Below are positions 22,979 through 32,422 of a DNA stretch of 64,000 nt, piece by piece (the first letter of the stretch is position 1; every line of letters starts with the position of its first letter). Source of the DNA: Hymenobacter aquaticus (lineage in GTDB: Bacteria; Bacteroidota; Bacteroidia; Cytophagales; Hymenobacteraceae); NCBI RefSeq assembly GCF_004765605.1, contig NZ_SRLC01000002.1:744001-808000 (forward strand). The letters are read 5' to 3'. A program made the position numbers and the translations under genes. The notes beneath the pieces were generated by a model, which worked only from the letters and a program-made list of their open reading frames with translations, ran no database searches and was not told the DNA's origin.

Positions 22979-25249
22979 CTACAGCGGCTTGCGGTTGGTT
23001 TGTGCGTCCACCACGGCAATGGCCGTCATGTTCACGATTTCGCGCACCGAAGCGCCCAGCTGCAGAATGTGCACCGGCTTGCGCATGCCCATCAGCACCG
23101 GCCCGATTACCTCCGCGCCCCCGATTTCCTGCAGCACCTTGTAGGCAATGTTACCCGATACCACGTTGGGGAAAATCAGGGTGTTGGCGCCCTGCTCGGC
23201 CAGCTCCGAGAAGGGGTACTGCTCGCGCAGCAGCTCGGGGTTCAGGGCCGTGTTGGCCTGCATTTCGCCGTCGAGCAGCAGGTCGGGGTAGCGCTTCTTG
23301 GCTAGCTCGGTGGCCAGGCGGGCCTTGTCGGGCAGGGGGCCGGGGTTGGAGCCGAAGTTGGAGTAGCTCAGCACGGCAATGCGCGGCTCGGTGTCGAAGA
23401 AGCGCACGGTGCGGGCCGCCAGCCCGATGATGTCCACCATTTCCTCGGCCGTGGGGTCGATGTTCACGGTGGTATCGGCGAAGAAGAACGGGCCTTTCTT
23501 GTGCTGGATGATGTACATACCGGCCACGCGCTTCACGCCCTCATCCACCCCAATCACCTGGAGCGACGGCAGAATGCTTTTGCCGTAGTCCTTGCTCAGA
23601 CCGGTAATAAAGGCGTCGGCCTCCCCGGTTTCCACCATCATTGAGGCGTAGTAGTTCCGCTCGCGCAGCAGGCGGCGGCCTTCGTAGAGCGTGATGCCCC
23701 GGCGCTGCCGCTTGCGGAACAGCAGGGCGGCGTACTCGTCGCGCTTGGCGTCTTCCTCCAGGATGTCGATGATCTGGCAGCCGTCCAGGTCGAGGCTGTT
23801 GGCGCGGGCAATGGCGTCGATTTTCTTGCGGTTGCCCAGCAGAATCGGCACGGCAATGCCCTCGTCGTACACGATTTGGGCCGCTTTGAGAATCTTGTAG
23901 TTGTCGCCCTCGGCAAAGACCACGCGCTTGGGGTTGGCCTTGGCCGCGCTGGTAATGCGGTTCATCAGCTTCTGATTGACGCCCAGGCGGCTGCGCAGCT
24001 CATCCTCGTAAGCCATCCAGTCGGTTATTTCGCGGCGGGCTACGCCGCTGGCAATACCAGCCTTGGCTACGGCCACGCTCACGGTCGTAATCAGGCGCGG
24101 GTCGAGGGGCTTGGGAATGAGGTAGGTGCGGCCGAAGGTCAGGGTGTTGTCGCCGTAGGCCTTGTTCACCATGTCGGGCACGGGCTCCTTGGCCAGCTCG
24201 GCCAGGGCCTGCACGGCGGCCAGCTTCATGGCCTCGTTGATTTCGGTGGCCCGCACGTCCATTGCCCCCCGGAAGATGTAGGGGAAGCCCAGCACGTTAT
24301 TGACCTGGTTGGGATGGTCGGAGCGGCCGGTGGCCATGATGATGTCGGGCCGGGTAGCCAGGGCCAGCTCGTACACGATTTCCGGGTCGGGGTTGGCCAG
24401 GGCAAACACGATGGGGTTGTCGGCCATCTTCAGCAGCAGGTCGGGGGGCAGCACGTTGGCCGCCGAGAGGCCCAGAAACACGTCGGCGCCTTCCATGGCC
24501 TCGGCCAGGGTCGTGATGGTGCTGCTAGTGGCAAACTGCATCTGCAGCTCGGCCAGATCGGTGCGGTGCTGGTTGATCACGCCGTCCTTGTCGAACACCG
24601 TCACGTTTTGCACGTTCAGGCCCAGCTCCCGGTAGAGGCGCAGGCAGCTGATGGCCGCCGCGCCCGCGCCGCTCACCACCAGCTTGATGTCCCGGATGTC
24701 CTTGCCCACCACTTCCAGGGCGTTGAGCAGGGCGGCCGACGAAATAATGGCCGTGCCGTGCTGGTCGTCGTGCATTAGCGGAATGGTCATCTGCTCGCGC
24801 AGGGCCTTTTCAATCACGAAGCACTCGGGGGCCTTGATGTCTTCCAGGTTGATGCCGCCGAACGTGGGCTCCAAGGACTTGACGATGCGCACGAACTCCT
24901 CGGGGTCAGTGCAGTCAATTTCGATGTCGAAGCAGTCGAGGCCGGCGAATTTCTTGAACAGTACGCCCTTGCCTTCCATCACGGGCTTGCTGGCGTCGGG
25001 ACCGATGTTGCCCAGGCCCAGCACGGCGGTGCCGTTGCTGATAACGCCCACCAGGTTGCCCTTGGCCGTGTACTTATACACGTCGTCCTTGTTCAGGGCA
25101 ATGGCTTTGCAGGGCTCGGCCACGCCGGGCGAGTAGGCCAGGGCCAGGTCCAGCTGGGTGCTGACGGGCTTGGTGGGCACTACTTCGATCTTGCCGGCCG
25201 GGTTCTGGGAGTGGTAGTCGAGGGCTTCCTGTTTGTTTATTTTGAGCAT
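22979..25249 (-). CDS. maeB: NADP-dependent malic enzyme with C-terminal phosphotransacetylase-like domain
   Basis: A 756-residue MaeB-type enzyme converting malate to pyruvate and CO2 with reduction of NADP. The malic domain (about 1-160) includes [12 protein letters not shown] and [13 protein letters not shown]; the NAD-binding domain (about 160-400) has [19 protein letters not shown] and [10 protein letters not shown]; the C-terminal half (about 430-756) is homologous to phosphate acetyltransferase, a regulatory part in MaeB. The ATG at 25249 ([20 protein letters not shown]) matches the family start and is preferred to an in-frame codon 45 nt upstream. It lies upstream of ruvA-sprA but is separated from them by a strong hairpin. 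Confidence 0.96.
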   Translation of the reverse strand: MLKINKQEALDYHSQNPAGKIEVVPTKPVSTQLDLALAYSPGVAEPCKAIALNKDDVYKYTAKGNLVGVISNGTAVLGLGNIGPDASKPVMEGKGVLFKKFAGLDCFDIEIDCTDPEEFVRIVKSLEPTFGGINLEDIKAPECFVIEKALREQMTIPLMHDDQHGTAIISSAALLNALEVVGKDIRDIKLVVSGAGAAAISCLRLYRELGLNVQNVTVFDKDGVINQHRTDLAELQMQFATSSTITTLAEAMEGADVFLGLSAANVLPPDLLLKMADNPIVFALANPDPEIVYELALATRPDIIMATGRSDHPNQVNNVLGFPYIFRGAMDVRATEINEAMKLAAVQALAELAKEPVPDMVNKAYGDNTLTFGRTYLIPKPLDPRLITTVSVAVAKAGIASGVARREITDWMAYEDELRSRLGVNQKLMNRITSAAKANPKRVVFAEGDNYKILKAAQIVYDEGIAVPILLGNRKKIDAIARANSLDLDGCQIIDILEEDAKRDEYAALLFRKRQRRGITLYEGRRLLRERNYYASMMVETGEADAFITGLSKDYGKSILPSLQVIGVDEGVKRVAGMYIIQHKKGPFFFADTTVNIDPTAEEMVDIIGLAARTVRFFDTEPRIAVLSYSNFGSNPGPLPDKARLATELAKKRYPDLLLDGEMQANTALNPELLREQYPFSELAEQGANTLIFPNVVSGNIAYKVLQEIGGAEVIGPVLMGMRKPVHILQLGASVREIVNMTAIAVVDAQTNRKPL

Positions 25250-25422
25250 AGGGGAGCAAAAAGGGCGGTTGGCGCTGGGGTGCGCAAAGAGCAAGTTGGG
25301 GCGAAATAGGCCGGAATCAAAGTTTAGTAGGCTTGCCGATTAAAGAGCAGTGCCCCGCGCCAGTCGGGCGTGGGGCACCAGAAACGGGCCAGCCGCAAAG
25401 TTACGACAGCCTGGGAGGAGTT

Positions 25423-27399
25423 TTAGCCCTGCACCAGCAGCTTCTGCCCCGGCTTCACCTCATCCGACTTCAGGTGGTTGAGCTTGCGCAGTTGCTCCAC
25501 CGTGACGCCCTGGTAGCGGCGCGATATGTTGTAGAGCGTGTCGCCGGGCTGCACCAGGTGCACTTTGGGCGCGGGCAGCACGTCGGTCGGGCGCGCGGCA
25601 GTAGCCGCAACGCGGCGGGCAGCTGCTTTGATGGCCGCTGCCGCTTCGGCTTCGGTCGGGGTGTGCAGCAGCAGCTTCTGCCCCGGCACCACGGCTTCCG
25701 ATTCGAGGCTGTTCCAGGCCATGAGCTGGGCGACGGTTACGCCCCGTTCCCGGGCCAGCCGGGTCAGGTTGTCGCCGCGGCGCACGATGTACTCGGTGGG
25801 CAGGCTGTCGTCGTCGGCAGGAGCTGCGCTGTTGGCTTTGGCTTCGGCAGCCACTTCCCGCTCCCGGCTGCGGGCCGGGCGCGCGGGCGCGGCGGCCACC
25901 GCTTTCTGCGGTTCGGCGGCGGCTTCGGTTGAGTCTTCGTCGTCAGCCACGGGGGCTGGCTTGGCGGGCCTGGTCGTTGCGGCGGCCACTGCCGGGGATG
26001 CGGCTTCCTTGCTGGGCTTATCCGTCGGCAAGGGCAGCCTGGCCGGCACCGGGGCTTTGCGCGCGGCTACTGCCGGGGTTTCTTCTACCGGCACAAACAC
26101 CACCAGCTGCTGCTTAGGCACCAGGGCTTTGCCCCGGGCCAGCTTGTTCCAGCGGCGCAGCTGCGCCTGACTTACCTCGTAGCGCTCCGCCACGTCGGCA
26201 ATACTCTCGCCCCGCTTCACTGAGTGCCGGACGCGGCGGTACCTGGGCTGCTCCGCCGCTTTTTCGGCGGCCGCCAAAGCCGCCGCCGAATCGGCAGCGG
26301 GCAAAGCGGGCACCAGCGGCGTGATGGGGCGGGGGGGCGGCAGCACCACTTTGCAGAAGTCCAGCACCGTGTTGCGGTCCAGCATAGCCATTTCGGTCCG
26401 CACGCAGGCCGGCACCGTCAGCTTGTAGTTCTGGATGGTTTCGGGCAGGTAGGTTTTGCGGATTTCCGGGTTGTACCGACCCAGCGCGGCCGAGTCGAGG
26501 CCAAACTGGGCCGAGAGCTTGCGCAGATCCAGGCTACGGCCCGAAATCAGGAGCGTATCGGTTGCCTCCGGGTAGAGGTAACGCAGGGAGTCGTTGTGCA
26601 GACCGTGCTCTTTGGCGTGTTGCAGCGTGTACATGGCCGCCGTGAAGGTGGGCACGTAGTTGCGCGTTTCCTTGGGCAGCTGCGGGTACAGGTCCCAGAA
26701 GGTCTTTTTACCGGTGCGCTTCATGGCCCGCTGCACGTTGCCGCCGCCCCAGTTGTAGGCCGCCAGCACCAGCTCCCAGTCGCCAAACATGCGGTACAGG
26801 TCGCGCAGGTACTTGCAGGCCGCCTCCGTCGACTTCTCCGGGTTCATCCGCTCGTCGATGTACTCGTTTTGCAGCAGCCGCATGTCGCGCCCCGTGGGGC
26901 CCATAAACTGCCACAAGCCCACGGCCCCCACCCGGGAGCGGGCCGTGGGCAGCAACGCCGATTCTACCACCGCCAGATACTTCAGATCCTGGGGCAGGTG
27001 GTATTTGGCCAGATACTTCTCAAACAGCGGGAAATACAGGTTTTGCCGCTCCAGAATCCGCTGGGTGTAGCCCCGGTTGCGCAGGGTGAAGTAATTCACG
27101 AAGCTCATCACCGTACCGTTGAATACGTGCGGCATGTCGGTATCCAGGCAGCCCACCCGGTCGCCGACCAGGTCGCGCAGCTCGGGCGGGGTCTGCAGCC
27201 ACACCAGGCGGGCCGAGTCGGCCGCCGACGTGGGCTCGGCTACCAGCGAGTCGAGCGGCACGGTCAGCTGCACGCGCGTCGAGTCGTTGGTGCGCGTGCC
27301 GTCCGGATTCAGTTCGGGTTGTACCTGCGCCGCACTGGGGCGGGCCGTAAAAGCCAGGAGCAGAAAAGGGGCGGCAACGCGCAGCAACGACTTTTTCAT
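25423..27399 (-). CDS. MltD-like lytic transglycosylase with three LysM domains
   Basis: A 658-residue exported muramidase that would cleave the MurNAc-GlcNAc bond with 1,6-anhydro product formation. A signal peptide spans 1-24. The SLT domain (about 120-290) shows the catalytic Glu146 in LAVVESALLPTARS, then GLWQFMGPTGRDM, LRDLYRMFGDWELVLAAYN and the RNYVPTFTAAMYTL segment typical of MltD. Three LysM domains follow at about 405-450, 537-582 and 613-658, separated by long Ala/Pro/Lys linkers. A lipobox is absent, unlike E. coli MltD. Its ATG shares one base with the gatA stop (TGATG), so it is translationally coupled and is the last gene of the tatA-tatA-gatA operon. Confidence 0.92.
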   Translation of the reverse strand: MKKSLLRVAAPFLLLAFTARPSAAQVQPELNPDGTRTNDSTRVQLTVPLDSLVAEPTSAADSARLVWLQTPPELRDLVGDRVGCLDTDMPHVFNGTVMSFVNYFTLRNRGYTQRILERQNLYFPLFEKYLAKYHLPQDLKYLAVVESALLPTARSRVGAVGLWQFMGPTGRDMRLLQNEYIDERMNPEKSTEAACKYLRDLYRMFGDWELVLAAYNWGGGNVQRAMKRTGKKTFWDLYPQLPKETRNYVPTFTAAMYTLQHAKEHGLHNDSLRYLYPEATDTLLISGRSLDLRKLSAQFGLDSAALGRYNPEIRKTYLPETIQNYKLTVPACVRTEMAMLDRNTVLDFCKVVLPPPRPITPLVPALPAADSAAALAAAEKAAEQPRYRRVRHSVKRGESIADVAERYEVSQAQLRRWNKLARGKALVPKQQLVVFVPVEETPAVAARKAPVPARLPLPTDKPSKEAASPAVAAATTRPAKPAPVADDEDSTEAAAEPQKAVAAAPARPARSREREVAAEAKANSAAPADDDSLPTEYIVRRGDNLTRLARERGVTVAQLMAWNSLESEAVVPGQKLLLHTPTEAEAAAAIKAAARRVAATAARPTDVLPAPKVHLVQPGDTLYNISRRYQGVTVEQLRKLNHLKSDEVKPGQKLLVQG

Positions 27400-28838
27400 C
27401 AGGGAATGGCTGGAGTGAGGGATTCCGTGAGTGAATTGGCAAAGGCCAGCAGATGCTCCTCGCGGAACGCGCCGCTGAGCACCTGCAACCCGATGGGCAG
27501 GCCCGCCGCATCGACGCCGGCCGGCACCGAAATAGCCGGTACGCCCGCCAGAGAGGCCTGTACGGTAAAGATATCGGCCAGATACATAGCCAGGGCATCT
27601 TTCTGGTTTTCCCCAATCTTAAACGCCGTGGTCGGGGTGGTGGGCAGCACCAGGAAATCGTACTGGCGCAGAAGTTCGTCGGTGGTGTCCTTAATCAACC
27701 GACGAACCCGCTGGGCTTTAGTGTAATACGCGTCGTAGTAATCAGCCGACAGCACGAAGGTGCCCAGCAGAATCCGGCGCTGCACCTCGGGACCGAAGCC
27801 CTGGGCGCGGGTTTTCTTGTAGAGCGACTCCAAATCCGTGGCGTCGGGGGCGCGGTAGCCGTACTTCACCCCGTCGAAGCGGCTCAGGTTGGAGCTGGCT
27901 TCGGCCGTGGTCAGAATGTAGTACGACGGCACGATGTAGTCCAGGTAAGGGAAGTCCACGGCATCAACCACGTGGCCCTGGCCGCGCAGCGTGTCGAGGG
28001 CTTCTTCCACCGCCGCCTTGATTTCGGGGTTCAGGCCGGGCCGCTCCATCGTGTCGCGGATGTAGCCGATGCGGTAGTGGGGCGCGGGCGTGAGCAGCTC
28101 GCTGTAGGCCGGCACGGGCTGCTGGCTCACGGTCGAGTCGAAGTCGTCGGGGCCGGCCATTACTTCCAGCAGCAATGCCGCGTCTTCCACCGAGCGGGTC
28201 AGCGTTCCGATCTGGTCGAACGACGAAGCGTAGGCCACCAAACCGTAGCGCGAGATGCGCGAGTACGTCGGCTTGAAGCCCACGATGCCGCAAAACGCTG
28301 CCGGCTGCCGCACCGAGCCGCCCGTATCGGAGCCGATGGAGGCCAGGCACAAATCGGCCTGCACGGCCACGGCCGAGCCGCCCGACGAGCCGCCGGGTAC
28401 CCGCTCGGGGTCAATCTCATTACGGGCCGGGCCGAAGTAGGACGTCTCGTTGGAAGCGCCCATCGCAAACTCGTCGCAGTTCTGGCGGCCGATGATGATG
28501 GCGTCTTCATCGAGCAAACGCTGCACGGCCGTGCCGGTAAACAGCGACTTGAAGCCGTCCAGGATGTGGCTGCTGCTTTGCAGGGCGTGGTCTTTGTAGG
28601 CCAGCACGTCCTTCAGACCGATGACCATGCCGGCCAGCTTGCCGGCGGTGCCGGCGGCCAGTTTGGCGTCTACGGCCTCGGCCTGGGCGCGGGCTTCGTC
28701 GGGCCACACTTCCAGAAAAGCATTCAGGTGGCTTTTCTTCTGGATGTTATCCAGATAATACTCCACGAGCTGACGGCAGGTCGTGGTGCCTGCCGTCAGC
28801 TCGTGGCGAACTTCCGTAAGAGAGGTAAAGCGTCTCAA
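27399..28838 (-). CDS. gatA: Asp-tRNA(Asn)/Glu-tRNA(Gln) amidotransferase subunit A
   Basis: A 479-residue amidase-signature enzyme that releases ammonia from glutamine for transamidation of misacylated Glu-tRNA(Gln) or Asp-tRNA(Asn). The Ser-cisSer-Lys triad is intact with standard spacing: Lys76 (GLKDVLAYKDH), Ser151 in GGSSGGS, and Ser175 in GSDTGGSVR. YGLVAYASSFDQIG is also conserved. The start is a TTG at 28838: MRRFTSLTEVRHELTAG aligns with normal GatA openings and no ATG is available. It begins 10 nt after the second tatA and overlaps the next gene by one base. GatB and GatC are not nearby, as is common in Bacteroidota. Confidence 0.95.
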   Translation of the reverse strand: MRRFTSLTEVRHELTAGTTTCRQLVEYYLDNIQKKSHLNAFLEVWPDEARAQAEAVDAKLAAGTAGKLAGMVIGLKDVLAYKDHALQSSSHILDGFKSLFTGTAVQRLLDEDAIIIGRQNCDEFAMGASNETSYFGPARNEIDPERVPGGSSGGSAVAVQADLCLASIGSDTGGSVRQPAAFCGIVGFKPTYSRISRYGLVAYASSFDQIGTLTRSVEDAALLLEVMAGPDDFDSTVSQQPVPAYSELLTPAPHYRIGYIRDTMERPGLNPEIKAAVEEALDTLRGQGHVVDAVDFPYLDYIVPSYYILTTAEASSNLSRFDGVKYGYRAPDATDLESLYKKTRAQGFGPEVQRRILLGTFVLSADYYDAYYTKAQRVRRLIKDTTDELLRQYDFLVLPTTPTTAFKIGENQKDALAMYLADIFTVQASLAGVPAISVPAGVDAAGLPIGLQVLSGAFREEHLLAFANSLTESLTPAIP

Positions 28839-28848
28839 GTGGTTGCTA

Positions 28849-29268
28849 TCAGTTGGTCGTTTGATCGAGGCGGGGCCGTTCTTCCGGGGTCGGGACCGGG
28901 GGCGTAATACCCCCGTCCATCGGCGGAGCTACCGGAGTAGCGGGAGCGGTATAGGTGGTGGCGGCAGCAGCAGCAGCATCGTTATGATGCGCCGGGTGCA
29001 CCGGCGTGGTCGGCGTGTCAACCGGCGGGGCAGGGTACACGGGCGGTGCCTGGTAGCCGGCGTTGGGGTTGGGGCGAGGTCTATCAGCGTTTTCAAACTC
29101 GCTGCGGATTTCCTGCGACGCGTCCTTAAATTCGCGGATACCTTTGCCCAGGCCCCGGGCCAGCTCCGGAATCTTGTTGGCGCCGAAGAAGATCAGGATA
29201 ACGACCAGGATCAGCATGATTTCGCCGCCGCCAAGGTCGCCTAAGAAGAGAAGGGTGGGAGTCTGCAT
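28849..29268 (-). CDS. TatA/E-like translocase subunit with long Pro/Ala/Thr/His-rich tail
   Basis: A 139-residue TatA-family protein. The N-terminal part is standard: a short periplasmic stub, transmembrane helix (GGGEIMLILVVILIFFGANK, about 13-32), hinge [23 protein letters not shown] and amphipathic helix to about residue 58. After that comes an atypical tail of some 80 residues, rich in Pro, Ala, Thr and His with a run of five Ala, ending in PEERPRLDQTTN. TatA oligomers form the pore element for folded twin-arginine substrates. The ATG at 29268 follows the first tatA by 13 nt. It is a tandem duplicate of that gene, sharing the [13 protein letters not shown] segment, but has diverged in the C-terminus. 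Confidence 0.92.
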   Translation of the reverse strand: MQTPTLLFLGDLGGGEIMLILVVILIFFGANKIPELARGLGKGIREFKDASQEIRSEFENADRPRPNPNAGYQAPPVYPAPPVDTPTTPVHPAHHNDAAAAAATTYTAPATPVAPPMDGGITPPVPTPEERPRLDQTTN

Positions 29269-29281
29269 GGTGCTGCTGAAA

Positions 29282-29503
29282 TTACAGACGGGGTTGGGTC
29301 GGGTCGTTGGGGTTGGCGGGCCGGTCGCGGAACTCGGGCTGCTCATCCTTGGAGGCATCCTTAAATTCGCGGATGCCTTTGCCCAAGCCTTTGGCCAACT
29401 CCGGGATGCGCTTGGCTCCGAACAACAAGATAATAACAAAAAGAATCAGCAGAATTTCGGTGGTACCGAAGCTGCCGATCAGGAAAAGCGAGGCAAGGGT
29501 CAT
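29282..29503 (-). CDS. tatA: Sec-independent protein translocase TatA
   Basis: A 73-residue TatA of normal length. The helix [20 protein letters not shown] is followed by the hinge and amphipathic segment [20 protein letters not shown] and a short polar tail. The ATG at 29503 is used ([16 protein letters not shown]); a TTG lies two codons upstream. It is the first gene of the operon tatA-tatA-gatA-LysM transglycosylase. TatC is not in the window. A GCTTTG preceded by TAA at about 29535 is a near-consensus -7 box. Confidence 0.95.
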   Translation of the reverse strand: MTLASLFLIGSFGTTEILLILFVIILLFGAKRIPELAKGLGKGIREFKDASKDEQPEFRDRPANPNDPTQPRL

Positions 29504-29837
29504 AATCAAAAGGCCAGGGGCCGGTTTGGAGTGGCAAAGCTTATTGTACGCGAATAAGCAACGGTTAGGATTGGTAAAAGTACCCCATAATTTTCAAATG
29601 ATTTCTACCCGCCTATTTCCGGCGAAATAATTCCGCCGACTGCCCAATCCGGTCTTTCTTGCAGTTACGTATGTATCCGGATCTTTGGCCGCGCCAATGC
29701 TGGTTTCGACGGGTGCCAATTGGGATTAGGCCATTTAATTTGGATTAACTTACCAGGGAACTGTACCTTCTATGAAGCAATTCCGCGCACTTACTTGTTA
29801 TAGTAGCTGACTCATACTTCTCTCATTCGTTTGCCTA
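29504..29837 (+). other. 334-nt divergent intergenic region (tatA / LytTR regulator)
   Basis: No gene recognised. It is distinctly A+T-richer than flanking coding DNA and must hold both divergent promoters. The tatA side has TAAGCTTTG (one extra base relative to TAnnTTTG). No clear -7 box was found before the regulator ATG at 29838. A 12-codon open frame starting at 29772 is too short to call. Confidence 0.4.
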
Positions 29838-30797
29838 ATGCCAGCCAAACCAAGCTCTGCCAGTTCGCCTCACGCCATGGATGTTCTGTTTCGGCAGAAT
29901 ACCAGTGAAGCAGAACGCCTGGAAACCCTGCGCAACTATCAGGTTCTGGACACACCGCCCGAAGATGTGTTTGATGACCTAGCGAAGCTGGCCGCCTACA
30001 TCTGCGGCACGCCTATTTCGCTGGTGTCACTGATTGACGCCGAGCGGCAGTGGTTTAAAGCCAACGTCGGCCTGGACGGCGTGGAAAGCACGCACCGGGA
30101 AATATCTTTCTGCCAGCATGCCATGTTTGGCAACGACGTCTACGAAATCGAAAATGCCGTTGAGGACCCGCTGTTTCGGACCAACCCGCTCGTGGTGAAC
30201 GACCCGGGCATCCGGTTCTACGCCGGCGCGCCCCTGATTACGCCCAGCGGGCAGCCTTTGGGTACCCTGTGCGCAATCGACCGGGTGCCGCGCCGGCTTA
30301 CCGAGGAGCAGCGCGAAGCCCTGCGTATTCTGGCCCGGGAAGTGGTGTCGCACCTGGAGCTGCGCCGGGCCCGTCTGCAGCTGGAGCAGGAGCAGCGCAA
30401 GCTGGACGGCCTGCTGCGCATGGCCAACGACGCGGCCGACTCGCTGTACATGGCTAGCCGCAACGAGTTGTTTATCAAGCAGGACCACAAGCTGGTGCGG
30501 GTCAGCGCGGCCGATATTCGCTATGTGGAGGCCCTGGGCGACTACGTGAACATCTATGCCGGGCGCGAGCGGCACACGGTGTACAGCACCATGAAGGAGC
30601 TGGAAACCAAGCTGCCGCCCCGTGAGTTTGCCCGCGTGCACCGCAAGTATATCGTGCGCCTCGACCGTATCGTGGCCATTGAGGCCGATGCCGCCATCGT
30701 GGACACCGGTCGGGTGGGGGAGCCTACCCACCTGCTGCCCGTGCCCATTGGCAGTTCGTACAAGAGTGCTCTGCTGGGCCGGCTTAACCTGGTTTAG
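29838..30797 (+). CDS. GAF domain-LytTR transcriptional regulator
   Basis: A 319-residue cytoplasmic regulator. The N-terminal GAF sensor (about 25-175) is recognised by LRNYQVLDTPPEDVFDDLAKL, VSLIDAERQWFKANVGLD, REISFCQHAMFG and FYAGAPLITPSGQPLGTLCA. A helical linker (about 178-210) is followed by a LytTR DNA-binding domain (about 213-315) with IRYVEALGDYVNIYAGRE and FARVHRKYIVRLDRI. Unlike typical AgrA/LytR regulators there is no receiver domain, so input comes through the GAF pocket or a partner. The SFCQHAM segment contains a Cys-x-His pair present in this GAF subfamily. Starts at 29838 or 29877 (MDVLFRQNTSEAERL) are both possible. It is transcribed alone. Confidence 0.9.
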   Translation: MPAKPSSASSPHAMDVLFRQNTSEAERLETLRNYQVLDTPPEDVFDDLAKLAAYICGTPISLVSLIDAERQWFKANVGLDGVESTHREISFCQHAMFGNDVYEIENAVEDPLFRTNPLVVNDPGIRFYAGAPLITPSGQPLGTLCAIDRVPRRLTEEQREALRILAREVVSHLELRRARLQLEQEQRKLDGLLRMANDAADSLYMASRNELFIKQDHKLVRVSAADIRYVEALGDYVNIYAGRERHTVYSTMKELETKLPPREFARVHRKYIVRLDRIVAIEADAAIVDTGRVGEPTHLLPVPIGSSYKSALLGRLNLV

Positions 30798-30994
30798 CGG
30801 CTTCCTCAGATAAGGAAAACTTTCCTTCAGCGAGGAAAATTACAGCTTCAGCGAAATATACTGGTTTTTGATAGGGGTTCGCCTATCTTTCGTCCTGTTA
30901 TCAAGGAATGCTCCGTTGCTGGTAGTGGCTGCAAAGCCCGAGCGGCGGCGAAGCGGTTTCTGGTAGCTAAGTTTGTTTTCATAGCTCAGAAAGG

Positions 30995-31021
30995 CACCGT
31001 GCGCTGCACGGTGTTTTTTTA
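30995..31021 (+). terminator. Intrinsic terminator downstream of the LytTR gene
   Basis: An 8-bp stem (30995-31002 with 31006-31013), 3-nt loop and seven or more T residues. It is about 200 nt past the LytTR stop at 30797 and directly before the convergent envC-like gene's end at 31028. Confidence 0.75.
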
Positions 31022-31027
31022 TGCCCG

Positions 31028-32422
31028 CTACTTTCGGCCCAGCCAGTTTTCCGGGTTCAGATTGGAGCTGTTGCGCCACACCTGAAACTGCAGCTCGGAG
31101 GTGCCTTCCGCATTGGTATACACCGTCCCGATCTGCTGGCGCATATCCACCTGCTGGCCCTCCGTCACGCTGACGGTGCGCAGCTTGGCATACACGGTAA
31201 AGTACTCGCCGTGCTGAATCATGACGATGTTGTTCATGCCGGCAATGCTGGAGACGGTCAGCACCTTGCCCTCGAAAATGGCCCGCACCGGCTCCCCGGC
31301 GCTGGTTTGAATATCGACCCCGCGGTTTTCAACGATGACGTTTTTGAGCACTGGGTGCGCGTGCCGGCCAAAGCGCTGCGAGATGAAGCCCTTGGCGACG
31401 GGCCACAGCAGCCGGCCGCGGTTTTCGGCAAAAGACGAGGAAATAACCGCCGTTTCGGGCGTCAGAGTCACTTTATCCACGCGCTCCACGGCGGCTTCCT
31501 CGGCTGCTTCCGCGGCGGCCGTAGCGGCCCGGCTGGTCGTGCTGGGGCTGCGGGTGGGGGCCGCGCCCGAGCTGGCGTTGGCGCGGGCAGCGGCGGCCCG
31601 TGCTTTGGCAGCGGCGGCGCGAGCAGCGGCCCGGGCCGCCCGGGCTATTTCTTCCCGCACCCGCTCGGCAATCAGGTTGTCGAGGCGGCTTACGGCCTGC
31701 TGCCGGGCGGCCAGCTCCTGGCGCAGGCCTTCTTCCTGCTGGCTGAGCTTGGTCACGACCTGGTCCTGCTGGGTTTTGAGCGTGACCAAGTTGCGTTTTT
31801 CGGACAGCTGATCCGACAGCAGAGAGCTTTTCTCCTGCTTCTTCACTGTGAGGCCCGTGAGCTGCTGACTCAGGCGCTGCTTGGTGCTCGAAATCTGGGC
31901 GGCCTGGGCTTTACGCACTTCCGAATATTGGCGGATGTAGCGCAGGCGCAGCATAAACTGGTTGAACGACTCGGCCGCAAACAGGAACATGATGCGGTTG
32001 TAGCTGTTCGCCGTTTTCGAGGAGGCGTAAATCATGCGGGCATACTCGGCCCGCAGCTGCTCCAGGCTCTGCTGGGTTTGCTGCACCTGGCTTTCCGTCT
32101 GCTTCACATCCGATTCGATGTACTTCAGCTCGGAGGAAATATTCCTGATAACGCCCTGCTGCACGGTCAGCTTTTCCTTCAGGGCATTAAGCTGACCCAC
32201 GGAAGCCTGCTTCTGCTTCTGGGTCTGCTCCAGGATGCGGCTGGTTTCCTGAATCCGCTTCAGCGTCGCGCGCCGCTCCCGCTCCAGCTGAGCTTTGCTC
32301 TTTTTACGGGTCCCGGTGGTCGTGGCGCGGCGGGTTTGCTGCGCCTGCGCCGGGGCCGCCTGCAACACGAGCAGGCCGGCTACCACCAGAAAAAACGCGG
32401 TACGCTTACTTTTTGCGAACAT
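31028..32422 (-). CDS. EnvC-like murein hydrolase activator with degenerate LytM domain
   Basis: A 464-residue exported protein. Signal peptide (SKRTAFFLVVAGLLVLQAAPAQA), then long coiled coils (about 45-275), an Ala/Arg-rich linker, and a LytM/M23 domain (about 338-464). The domain lacks the peptidase site: the usual HxGxD is NRGVD (Asn366, Asp370 kept), the YAHL histidine is Lys413 (YAKL), and HLHFE is ELQFQ (443-447). This is the signature of EnvC/NlpD, which do not cut murein but activate amidases at division sites. The ATG at 32422 starts inside the end of the DUF4292 gene (17-nt overlap), so they are coupled. It is the last gene of the envelope cluster. Partner amidases are not in the window. 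Confidence 0.9.
   Translation of the reverse strand: MFAKSKRTAFFLVVAGLLVLQAAPAQAQQTRRATTTGTRKKSKAQLERERRATLKRIQETSRILEQTQKQKQASVGQLNALKEKLTVQQGVIRNISSELKYIESDVKQTESQVQQTQQSLEQLRAEYARMIYASSKTANSYNRIMFLFAAESFNQFMLRLRYIRQYSEVRKAQAAQISSTKQRLSQQLTGLTVKKQEKSSLLSDQLSEKRNLVTLKTQQDQVVTKLSQQEEGLRQELAARQQAVSRLDNLIAERVREEIARAARAAARAAAAKARAAAARANASSGAAPTRSPSTTSRAATAAAEAAEEAAVERVDKVTLTPETAVISSSFAENRGRLLWPVAKGFISQRFGRHAHPVLKNVIVENRGVDIQTSAGEPVRAIFEGKVLTVSSIAGMNNIVMIQHGEYFTVYAKLRTVSVTEGQQVDMRQQIGTVYTNAEGTSELQFQVWRNSSNLNPENWLGRK

Noticed and set aside
23002..25136. Several + strand frames across the malic enzyme gene
   Set aside because: All are antisense to maeB, which is complete with both domains.
29504..29837. 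Possible small gene or tRNA
   Set aside because: No cloverleaf could be folded by eye and the only short frame has 12 codons.
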